A DNA stretch of 64,000 bases from CAYQLY01 sp964418605. Its GTDB lineage: Bacteria; Bacteroidota; Bacteroidia; Cytophagales; Cyclobacteriaceae. The translations under genes were made by a program, and so were the position numbers. The DNA is taken from positions 241,762 to 305,761 of the forward strand of contig CAYQLY010000002.1 of assembly GCA_964418605.1 (NCBI GenBank). Direction: 5' to 3'. The notes beneath the pieces were generated by a model. The model was not told the DNA's origin and ran no database searches. It saw only the letters and a list, made by a program, of their open reading frames with translations. Below, piece after piece: positions 52,250 through 60,203 of this stretch (within the stretch, counting starts at the first letter, position 1; the number at the start of each line of letters is the position of its first letter).

Positions 52250-52684
52250 ATGCTTTCAAAAGCTTGTCAATATGGTATTAAAGCCACTATCCTTATAGCT
52301 ATGTATTCTGAAAAAAATACTCATGTCTCTATAAAAGAGATAGCTAAGAAAATAGATGCGCCTCTTGCTTTTACAGCAAAGATCATGCAAAAACTTTCTA
52401 AACAGGGTATAGTTATCTCTGTAAGAGGTCAGGATGGTGGTTATATCATTAAAAAATCAAATCTTGTCAAGATTAAACTCATTCATTTGGTACGTGCTAT
52501 TGATGGTGATTTTGTTTATACAGAATGTATGCTGGGATTGAAAAACTGTTCTGAAGAAAATCCTTGCCCTGTACACGATCAGTTTAAAAAAATCAGATTG
52601 AAATTAAAACAGCAATTAGAAACAACAAGTCTTAAAAGTTTGATTAAGGGATTAAATCAGGGTGTGTCATTTTTAAAAATATAA
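52250..52684 (+). CDS. Rrf2-family regulator, possible NsrR-like NO sensor
   Basis: This 144-residue DNA-binding protein of the Rrf2 family has a winged helix at residues 1-60 (SIKEIAKKIDAPLAFTAKIMQKLSKQGIV, SVRGQDGGY). Three Cys at ECMLGLKNCSEENPCPVH (C-x6-C-x5-C) could ligate an Fe-S cluster, as in NsrR and IscR. The frame opens at TTG 52226, but the ATG at 52250 gives the usual MLSKACQYGIKA start. Being the last gene of the nirK group suggests it regulates NO production. The spacing differs slightly from classical NsrR, so the ligand is unproven. Confidence 0.88.
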   Translation: MLSKACQYGIKATILIAMYSEKNTHVSIKEIAKKIDAPLAFTAKIMQKLSKQGIVISVRGQDGGYIIKKSNLVKIKLIHLVRAIDGDFVYTECMLGLKNCSEENPCPVHDQFKKIRLKLKQQLETTSLKSLIKGLNQGVSFLKI

Positions 52685-52727
52685 GATCTGTTATAGGCGG
52701 ATAAATATTTTTAACGTAAAAATTGAT

Positions 52728-54374
52728 TTACTTCCTATTTAATAAAGAGCGTATTTTTTTTACTAAAATTTTCAAAATAATAAATAATAAAATCACGAGA
52801 GCTAGGCCACAAGCTAATCTCCCTAAATAATCGCCATGTAATGTATAAAAAGTTAGAATTGTATTGGAGTATAAAGCTTGACTAATAACGGCTTGTTCCC
52901 AGTAGTTTGTTCTTTGTATTATATCTCCACGCTGATTGATAAAAGCAGAAATTCCTGTATTAGCTGATCGTGCGATACTCCGTCGTGTTTCAATAGCACG
53001 TAAACGGCCATATAAAAGGTGTTGCCGATGGCCAGGTGTATTTTCCCACCATCCATCATTGGTGATTATAAAAATAAATTGTGCTCCTTTTTTAATATAA
53101 TCAGTAACAAAATCTCCGTATATAGATTCATAACAAATAACAGGTGCGTAACCTATGGGTTTTTTCTTAGAAAAGAATACAGTTCGTTCTTTTTGTCTTC
53201 CGAGTTGTCCTGAAGTTCCGCCTAATCCAATAGATAGTTTATTAAGAAATTTAAATACTTGAGGGTAGGGCATCATCTCCACACCTGGTACAAGTTTGGA
53301 CTTATGATAAAACACGATGCTATCTTTTTCATCAAATTGAATAGCTGTATTAAATTGATCGTAGTAACCAATGCTTTCGTGGTAGCTGGCTGTTGCACTA
53401 GCAGATTTTCCATCTGGATAAGTTATATAGCTTGTGATACCTGTTAGTAAACATAAATCAGGATATTGTTTTTTATAGGCTATGATTTTTTGTATAAGCG
53501 GATAAGATTGAATATCAGATTCGTAGAATAGGCCGTCTATAGCCGTTTCAGGCCAGAGTAAAAAACTTGTTTTATCTGTTGTTTTTTTTCTAGATAATGA
53601 AATAAATCGATCGATTTGTTTATCAAATGGGATAAATTTTTCAGAGTCACTAAATTTTTCAGTATACGGGTCTATATTAGGTTGTACGACAGCTACTTCT
53701 ATTTTTACCCCTTTTTCTTCGTATTCCATATATAAAGAATACGATACGATAAGGGGAATAATAATAAGTAGAAAAGCTGTTGTAATTTGTGTATTTCTTT
53801 TTCGTGCAGAAGATCTTTTAAATAATCCTAGAAATAAGAATAGATTAATAAGTAGTATCCAAGCAGAGCCGCCTAGTATACCTGTATATTCATACCACTG
53901 GATCCATTTAGGTGTACTTGCTAGGCCATTACCCAAGGTGAGCCATGGCCACGATAAATCCCATCGAAGATGAATAAATTCAAAAGCAATCCAATAAATA
54001 ATAAATGATGCATACCCAATTTTATTTCCTGTACGTTGTTTTGTTTTACGAAATAAAATAAGTGGAATGCACATTAATAAGCTGTTAGATAAAATCGTAA
54101 AAATACTGCCAACAGGAGAAGCATAAAAAATCCACCATGTTGTTCCTGTATTCCAAATTAAAAAAGAAAGAAAAATAAGTAAGAAAAAATGCCAGCCTCC
54201 TTTTCGCTGTACTATTTTTTCTTCAATCATGAGTAATGGAATCATGCCTACCCATAATAGAAAGTTAAATGAAGTTGTAGGCCAGCCTAGCCATAGGAGT
54301 AGTCCACTAATTAGTGCTAAGCTAAGTAAATAGTAGTTATTCTTTTTTTCCTTCGATGATAATGACGAGTTCAC
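52728..54374 (-). CDS. lnt: apolipoprotein N-acyltransferase
   Basis: Lnt adds the third acyl chain to lipoproteins in the inner membrane. The 548-residue protein has about eight membrane helices in the first half, then a nitrilase domain with the catalytic Glu in LLWPETAIDG, the Lys in YHKSKLVPGVE, and the Cys in APVICYESIYGDFV. FIITNDGWW and a final membrane helix follow. It fits the many lipoproteins in this window. Its start overlaps the end of rsmI by 38 bp on the same strand. Confidence 0.95.
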   Translation of the reverse strand: MNSSLSSKEKKNNYYLLSLALISGLLLWLGWPTTSFNFLLWVGMIPLLMIEEKIVQRKGGWHFFLLIFLSFLIWNTGTTWWIFYASPVGSIFTILSNSLLMCIPLILFRKTKQRTGNKIGYASFIIYWIAFEFIHLRWDLSWPWLTLGNGLASTPKWIQWYEYTGILGGSAWILLINLFLFLGLFKRSSARKRNTQITTAFLLIIIPLIVSYSLYMEYEEKGVKIEVAVVQPNIDPYTEKFSDSEKFIPFDKQIDRFISLSRKKTTDKTSFLLWPETAIDGLFYESDIQSYPLIQKIIAYKKQYPDLCLLTGITSYITYPDGKSASATASYHESIGYYDQFNTAIQFDEKDSIVFYHKSKLVPGVEMMPYPQVFKFLNKLSIGLGGTSGQLGRQKERTVFFSKKKPIGYAPVICYESIYGDFVTDYIKKGAQFIFIITNDGWWENTPGHRQHLLYGRLRAIETRRSIARSANTGISAFINQRGDIIQRTNYWEQAVISQALYSNTILTFYTLHGDYLGRLACGLALVILLFIILKILVKKIRSLLNRK

Positions 54375-55017
54375 CTTTTATATTTTTCCCACTAAAATAC
54401 ATAAATAATTCGTCTATAGTGCCCCACTGTGTTTCTTCATACAACTTCGTGAGTTCTCTACAAACAGCTATTTTTCTATCAGTACCAAAAAATAGTTTTA
54501 ATTCTTCCAATGTTTTGAGGAGGCGGTGAGGAGATTCATATAAAATGAGAGTTCTTGTTTCCTGTGAGAGTTGCTCTAATTTTGTTTTTCTCCCTTTCTT
54601 GACTGGTAAAAAACCTTCAAATATAAATGCATCAGAAGGTAATCCTGATTGTATTAAAGCTGGCACAAAAGCCGTAGCGCCTGGCAAACATTCTATTTTA
54701 ATGTCTTGACGAATGCATTCTCGAACAAGTAGAAAGCCGGGATCAGAAATTCCCGGAGTTCCCGCATCGGAAATTAAAGCTATTTTTTTTCCTTCTTTTA
54801 ATTCATGAATAATTTTTTGTAACGTTTGATGTTCATTGAAAGCATGATAGCTTTGAACAGGAGTTTTGATGTCATAATGTTGAAGAAGAATACTTGATTT
54901 CCGAGTATCTTCAGCTAAAATATAATCAACTTCTTTTAATAGACGAATAGCTCGTAATGTAATATCCTCCAAATTGCCAATGGGGGTGGGAATAATAAAT
55001 AGCGCGGAGTAGGACAT
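54337..55017 (-). CDS. rsmI: 16S rRNA (cytidine(1402)-2'-O)-methyltransferase
   Basis: RsmI 2'-O-methylates C1402 in the ribosomal decoding centre. The 226-residue SAM-dependent enzyme begins LFIIPTPIGNLEDITLRAIRLLKEVDYILAEDTRKS, has SDAGTPGISDPGFLLVREC and PGATAFVPALIQSGLPSDAFIFEGFLP, and ends KGELVIIIEG, all family signatures. It is the upstream gene of the pair with lnt. Confidence 0.95.
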   Translation of the reverse strand: MSYSALFIIPTPIGNLEDITLRAIRLLKEVDYILAEDTRKSSILLQHYDIKTPVQSYHAFNEHQTLQKIIHELKEGKKIALISDAGTPGISDPGFLLVRECIRQDIKIECLPGATAFVPALIQSGLPSDAFIFEGFLPVKKGRKTKLEQLSQETRTLILYESPHRLLKTLEELKLFFGTDRKIAVCRELTKLYEETQWGTIDELFMYFSGKNIKGELVIIIEGKKE

Positions 55018-55198
55018 AGATGTAGCTAATAATAGTGCAAAAGAAATAAAAATAGGTTAGTTCTCTAGATTAATAATATTATTTTAATTTTATTGATTAA
55101 TTATCATAAATACAGTGTTTATTTGTTTTAATATATATTTTTAATATATTGATTTATTTTTTTTTATTATCTACACTTAAAAAAAATAACATGAATTT

Positions 55199-56503
55199 AT
55201 GAAGCAAATAAACAAATTTAAAAAGAGTGCCGCCATAGTGGTGGTTGTTCTACTTACGTATTATGTGCCTGTTTTCGGCCAATGGTCTAAATCAGGAACG
55301 GATATTTATTATAATGACGGGAATGTAGGTATAGGTGTAAAAACTCCGCGAGTTAGACTAGAAGTTATTGGGCCCTTAATAGGATATGAACAATTTCATT
55401 TAGGTGAAAATTATGATCCTTTTGGTAGAGGTATAACAGTAGATAATGGAGTATCTACGGACTGGAATTTATTCACTTTGCGTAATAATTTTGGCACTCA
55501 TGTAAGAGTAATAGGTAATGGCAATGTAGGTATAGGCACAACTTCTCCACGAGTTAAATTAGAAGTTAGAGGTCAATTAATAGGATATGAACAATTTCAT
55601 TTAGGAGAAAACTTTGATTCCAAAGGTAGCGGTATAACAGTAGACAATGGAGCATCTACAGCTTGGAATTTATTTACTTTGCGTAATGATTTTGGCACTC
55701 ACTTAAAAGTATTAGGTAATGGGAATATAGGTATAGGTACTGCTTCTCCTCAAACAAAATTGGATGTGAATGGGATTATTGAGGCAGGAAATAATTGGTC
55801 TGTAGCCGGAAGTACCATATTACAAGGTCATTATAATGGTATAAATGTTCTTAATGTTATAGGTGGCGTCTATTCATCAGGTGCTACTTATATGGGTTAT
55901 GGATTAAATCAAAACAAATCAGATAAGTGGTTATCCACAGCTGATAATTCTAATCTCGCACGTGCAGTATTAGTAGTGGATGATGGGTTTAAATTTTATA
56001 CAGCGCCTCGTCAAACTGTAAGTGTAGGTTCAGAGTTAACAACTCAACCACAAGAATTATTTAGTATTCTTAACAATGGAAATGTAGGTATAGGTATCAC
56101 TTCTCCTCAAACAAAATTAGATGTAAATGGTGTTGTTAGAATTGGTAATGTGAATGTACCTACAGGGTATCAGCTATGTGTGGAGAAGGGTATTATTACA
56201 GAGAAAGTTAAGGTGGCTGTCAAGAATACGGCTAATTGGGCCGATTATGTATTTGCTAATAACTATAAGCTGATGCCACTTTCTGAAGTAGAATCTTTTG
56301 TAAAACAAAAACAGCATTTACCTGGTATCCCATCAGCACAAGACGTAGTAAAAGATGGCATCGATCTGGCTATAATGAATGCCAAGTTGCTAGAAAAAGT
56401 AGAAGAGCTTACTCTATATTTAATTGATGTTAAAAAAGAAGTAGAAAAGCTTAAAAAAGATAATGAAACTCTACTTAATCTTATTCATACCACTCAAAAA
56501 TAA
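55199..56503 (+). CDS. fibre-like surface protein with NVGIG repeats
   Basis: This 434-residue exported protein has a signal peptide ending VFGQ. Four blocks begin NVGIG or NIGIG followed by a TSPxxKLEV/KLDVNG pattern, as in tail-fibre and trimeric surface proteins. Two adjacent blocks of about 67 residues (near 40-106 and 107-173) are near-identical in sequence (IGYEQFHLGEN, DNG, WNLFTLRN, FGTH). The C-terminal 120 residues (NWADYVFANNYKLMPLSEVESFV, HLPGIPSA, MNAKLLEKVEELTLYLIDVKKE) form a coiled-coil end typical of Bacteroidota members. There is no S74 protease signature. It lies 8 bp before the metalloprotease gene. Confidence 0.8.
   Translation: MKQINKFKKSAAIVVVVLLTYYVPVFGQWSKSGTDIYYNDGNVGIGVKTPRVRLEVIGPLIGYEQFHLGENYDPFGRGITVDNGVSTDWNLFTLRNNFGTHVRVIGNGNVGIGTTSPRVKLEVRGQLIGYEQFHLGENFDSKGSGITVDNGASTAWNLFTLRNDFGTHLKVLGNGNIGIGTASPQTKLDVNGIIEAGNNWSVAGSTILQGHYNGINVLNVIGGVYSSGATYMGYGLNQNKSDKWLSTADNSNLARAVLVVDDGFKFYTAPRQTVSVGSELTTQPQELFSILNNGNVGIGITSPQTKLDVNGVVRIGNVNVPTGYQLCVEKGIITEKVKVAVKNTANWADYVFANNYKLMPLSEVESFVKQKQHLPGIPSAQDVVKDGIDLAIMNAKLLEKVEELTLYLIDVKKEVEKLKKDNETLLNLIHTTQK
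55319..55715 (+). repeat. tandem intragenic repeat within the fibre-like gene
   Basis: Two direct copies of about 198 bp encode the near-identical 67-residue blocks. They differ mostly by substitutions, so this is a fairly recent duplication inside the gene. Confidence 0.75.
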
Positions 56504-56511
56504 TCACGTAT

Positions 56512-58377
56512 ATGAAAAAGATAATTATAGGTATAAGTTTTCTATTTGTACTGAGTGGCACTTGCGTGTATGCGCAACGTGGTGTTATTCAGGAAGAAAT
56601 AGATCGGATCGCTTCGGAGCTATTTTCGAATGAAAGGTTATTTACCCCCAAAACAGGTACGAGTAGTATCGCACAGCTTAATCAATATGTTAAACAATTT
56701 TCATTGTTGGAGGCTGATACAAAAGTTTTGCAACGTATTGCAACTACTAAGCCTGAAGCATTGGAAATAAACTTGCCGTTGGGTAATTCATTTGTAACTC
56801 TCCAACTTACTAAGAGTAATGTAGTTGATCAGCAGACTATTTTTAGGTCACAAGATCGGGTTATACCCTATACGCCAGGTGCTTATTATTATGGAATTAT
56901 AAAAGGAGAAGAAAATAGTATAGTGGCGATTAGTTTTTTCAATAACACCATTATTGGCGTATTAGCTAATGAACGTGGCAATTATGTATTAGGTAAAAGT
57001 AATACATTAGATACAGAAAGCAATGAATATATTTTCTATCATGAAAAAGATTTATTGCTTACAAAGTCGCCTCAATGTTATACAGCTGATGACATACCTC
57101 CTACGATACCTGTTATTCCGACAGGCGCACCTCCCGTTCTTGATAAGTGTGTAAAGGTGTATATAGAGGCAGATTATCAGTTGTATTTAAATCAAGGATC
57201 GCTTGTTAATAATGTTCTTAATTATGTAACAGGCTTGTTTAATGTAACGACAACATTATACCGGAATGAATCTATATCTACAGCCTTATCTGATGTGAAA
57301 GTGTGGACAGTAGGTGATCCTTATAGGTTTGCTTCTGATATGCGAGGTGCTTTAACATCATTTGGAAATGCGATGAGTGGTGGGTTTAATGGTAATTTGG
57401 CGCATCTTTTTTCAGGTCGAAGTTTGGGAGGCGGTATTGCATACCTTGATGCATTGTGTAAAACTAGTCTTTATAAAGTTGCCGTATCAGCGGCTTTAGA
57501 TAGCTACACCCCTTCGTTTCCAACTTATTCGTGGAGTACGATGGTTGTTACACATGAAATGGGTCATGGCTTAGGATCTCACCACACCCATGATTGTGTG
57601 TGGAATGGAACTAATACAGCTATCGATGGATGTGGTCCAAATGCTGGATATGGACCAGATCCAGGAGGCTGTCCTACAGCACCAGAGCCTGTTGATGGTG
57701 GAACCATCATGAGCTATTGCCATCTTAGACCTGTAGGTATAAATTTTAATAAAGGTTTTGGCCCTCAGCCAGGTAATCTTATACGTAATAAGGTAAGTAC
57801 CTCTATCTGTGTTGCAGTGTGTTGTCGTTCCAATGTGACAATTACGGGTTTGTATAGCCAACCACTTACACAGTCAAAGGGGTGGATTAAGTCGAATGGG
57901 GCAACAACTATTTCCCCTACTTCAACTGTTAAATTGGATGCGGATCCGATTAATGGGTATATTGAACTGAGTACTTCAGGTTTGATGAGTCCTGGATATG
58001 TTATTATTGCGCCAACTGGCACTAATATGTTTGTAGCACAAGCGTTGGACGGATGTGATATAAATCAACCAACATTGGTTGGCGATAACAGTTCTTATTT
58101 AAGACTGGCTAGTGATGATACAAAGATAGAGTCTGTATCATCTATTAGAATATACCCCAATCCTGCCAAAGAATCTTTCACTGTTCATTGTGAAGGTGGG
58201 CTGATACCTACTCATATAGAAGTGGTAGATATGTTTGGTTATACTCAATTGGTGGATATCAAGGACATTGATGTGTATCAAAAAGAAATTACCTTTAAAC
58301 ACCCACAACCCGGTGTGTGTATTGTAATTGTTCAATCCAGTGATAGTGTAAATCACAAGCTTATTATTGTTGAATAG
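56512..58377 (+). CDS. secreted metalloprotease with T9SS sorting domain
   Basis: This 621-residue secreted protease has a signal peptide ending VYAQ (about residue 22) and a propeptide-like region to about 180. A metzincin domain follows with THEMGHGLGSHHTHDC: zinc ligands His348, His352 and His358 in HExxHxxGxxH, with catalytic Glu349. The Met-turn is GGTIMSYC. The C-terminus (IRIYPNPAKESFTVHCEGG to the final IIVE) is a type A sorting domain for the type IX system, whose PorZ component is encoded at 60 kb. It starts 8 bp after the fibre-like gene and ends before a strong terminator. Confidence 0.9.
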   Translation: MKKIIIGISFLFVLSGTCVYAQRGVIQEEIDRIASELFSNERLFTPKTGTSSIAQLNQYVKQFSLLEADTKVLQRIATTKPEALEINLPLGNSFVTLQLTKSNVVDQQTIFRSQDRVIPYTPGAYYYGIIKGEENSIVAISFFNNTIIGVLANERGNYVLGKSNTLDTESNEYIFYHEKDLLLTKSPQCYTADDIPPTIPVIPTGAPPVLDKCVKVYIEADYQLYLNQGSLVNNVLNYVTGLFNVTTTLYRNESISTALSDVKVWTVGDPYRFASDMRGALTSFGNAMSGGFNGNLAHLFSGRSLGGGIAYLDALCKTSLYKVAVSAALDSYTPSFPTYSWSTMVVTHEMGHGLGSHHTHDCVWNGTNTAIDGCGPNAGYGPDPGGCPTAPEPVDGGTIMSYCHLRPVGINFNKGFGPQPGNLIRNKVSTSICVAVCCRSNVTITGLYSQPLTQSKGWIKSNGATTISPTSTVKLDADPINGYIELSTSGLMSPGYVIIAPTGTNMFVAQALDGCDINQPTLVGDNSSYLRLASDDTKIESVSSIRIYPNPAKESFTVHCEGGLIPTHIEVVDMFGYTQLVDIKDIDVYQKEITFKHPQPGVCIVIVQSSDSVNHKLIIVE

Positions 58378-58385
58378 CATGATTA

Positions 58386-58428
58386 TAATTTAAAAAAGCT
58401 GTTTCTAAGAAATGGCTTTTTTAAATTA
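58386..58428. terminator. intrinsic terminator after the metalloprotease gene
   Basis: A 14-bp perfect stem TAATTTAAAAAAGC/GCTTTTTTAAATTA has a partly paired inner loop (TTTCT/AGAAA). It lies between the protease gene and the convergent DUF4293 gene. Confidence 0.9.
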
Positions 58429-58475
58429 TAAAAAAATGATTCGTTTTCTTATTTAATACTGAGGTGAAAAGAAAT

Positions 58476-58958
58476 TTATCGCATTCGATTTGAATTTTGT
58501 ACTAAATTTTCATCTCGCCGAATAAAGCGATTAGATATAATATTTAATAAGATTGATGTAATAATGAGAAACAAGCCAAGTAAATACTCTCCTGATCCTT
58601 CTGTATTGGTTAGCTTGTTGGCTTGAAAAGAACAGTATATACAAGCGCCTAATGTCAGTGTAAATACAAGTGAATTAATAGCACCTAATTTGAGTTGAGT
58701 TATTCGGTTTTTGTAGCTAAACAATGATGTGCTTGCTATAATCACAGTGATGATTGCCAGGATCGCTATATAAATAGAGGTTTCTTTTAATAGAGTATCA
58801 TTGCCATCCGTATTTGATTTAACATAGGTTATGTGAAAAGCATCTACACTGGCATTTACTTTTTCAGAAACACGTTTTTCCCAGATTGGAAAAAATAAAA
58901 CCAAAGTCATTAGTATAATGATGCTAATTAAGAAAATGGACTGAATGCGTTGTATCAT
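58476..58958 (-). CDS. DUF4293 family membrane protein
   Basis: This 160-residue protein has four membrane helices (about residues 5-26, 61-82, 90-110 and 124-142) and begins MIQRIQSIFLISIIILMTLVLFF, the typical start of this Bacteroidota-specific family. Function unknown. It is divergent from the thiolase gene. Confidence 0.85.
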   Translation of the reverse strand: MIQRIQSIFLISIIILMTLVLFFPIWEKRVSEKVNASVDAFHITYVKSNTDGNDTLLKETSIYIAILAIITVIIASTSLFSYKNRITQLKLGAINSLVFTLTLGACIYCSFQANKLTNTEGSGEYLLGLFLIITSILLNIISNRFIRRDENLVQNSNRMR

Positions 58959-59003
58959 TTTTTAGTATACTTGTATAAGCAAAAATAAAACAATATTTCT
59001 GAA

Positions 59004-60203
59004 ATGAAAGCAGCATACGTGGTTGATATTATCCGTACACCCGTAGGTAAGTTTGGAGGTGTTCTAAGCTCTGTTAGGCCAGATGATTTAGCTGCTGGTG
59101 TCATAAAAAAACTTTTAGAACGAAATTCTACTATTGACCCAAAGCAAATAGAGGAAGTTATATTAGGCGCTGCTAATCAGGCTGGAGAAGATAATAGAAA
59201 TGTAGCACGCATGGCATTGTTATTGGCTGGATTACCAATAGAAGTAGCAGGTGTAACTGTAAATCGATTATGTGGATCTGGACTCCAAGCTATTGCTCAA
59301 GCTGCGCAAGCTATAGCTGCTGGAGTAGGTGACATATACATAGCTGGAGGTGTTGAAAGTATGACGAGGGCTCCTTTTGTAATGGCTAAAGCAGAGGAAC
59401 CTTTTTCTAGATCAATTCAAACAGTTGATACAACCATTGGGTGGAGATTTGTAAATCCTCAATTGGTAAAAATGTATCACCCTTATTCTATGGGAGAAAC
59501 AGCAGAAAATGTAGCACGTCAATGGAAAATAGCACGTGAAGATCAAGATCAGTTTGCTCTTCAATCCCAAATACGTTATCAAAAAGCTTTTCAAGCCCAT
59601 AAATTTAAAGATGAAATTGTATCAGTAGAAATACCTCAAAAAAAGGGAAATTCTATAATTGTAGATAAAGATGAACATCCCAGAGAAACAACGTTAGCTA
59701 AGTTAGCATCTCTTCAGCCCGCATTTGCTAAAGAAGGAACGGTTACAGCCGGAAATTCTTCGGGTATAAACGATGGAGCATCTGTTTGTTTGATTGTTTC
59801 AGAAGATGCTCTTAAAAAACTAAACCTTACTCCTCTTGTTCGAATTGTAACTGCATCGGTTGCAGGCGTTCACCCGGATTATATGGGTATAGGGCCTGTT
59901 TCAGCTACAAATAAAATAATACAAAGATCTAATCTAAAAATAACAAATATAGATTTAATTGAACTAAATGAAGCTTTTGCATCACAAGCATTAGCCTGCA
60001 TGCGCGACCTTAACTTAGATCCTGAAAAAGTAAATGTCAATGGTGGATCCATCGCCATAGGTCACCCATTAGGCGCAAGTGGATGTCGTATTTCCGCGAC
60101 TCTTATTCATGAAATGAAAAAACGCCCTCAAGTAAAATATGGACTTGCAACGATGTGTATAGGTGTAGGGCAAGGAATAGCTATACTTTATGAGAAGTGT
60201 TAA
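59004..60203 (+). CDS. acetyl-CoA C-acyltransferase (thiolase)
   Basis: This 399-residue thiolase acts in fatty-acid beta-oxidation or acetoacetyl-CoA metabolism. The acyl-accepting cysteine is Cys90 in VNRLCGSGLQAIAQAA; the His is in GGSIAIGHPLGASGCR; the second Cys is in TMCIGVGQG. NEAFASQA is also present. I cannot tell degradative from biosynthetic use from the sequence. The porZ start codon (GTG) overlaps its end by 7 bp. Confidence 0.95.
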   Translation: MKAAYVVDIIRTPVGKFGGVLSSVRPDDLAAGVIKKLLERNSTIDPKQIEEVILGAANQAGEDNRNVARMALLLAGLPIEVAGVTVNRLCGSGLQAIAQAAQAIAAGVGDIYIAGGVESMTRAPFVMAKAEEPFSRSIQTVDTTIGWRFVNPQLVKMYHPYSMGETAENVARQWKIAREDQDQFALQSQIRYQKAFQAHKFKDEIVSVEIPQKKGNSIIVDKDEHPRETTLAKLASLQPAFAKEGTVTAGNSSGINDGASVCLIVSEDALKKLNLTPLVRIVTASVAGVHPDYMGIGPVSATNKIIQRSNLKITNIDLIELNEAFASQALACMRDLNLDPEKVNVNGGSIAIGHPLGASGCRISATLIHEMKKRPQVKYGLATMCIGVGQGIAILYEKC

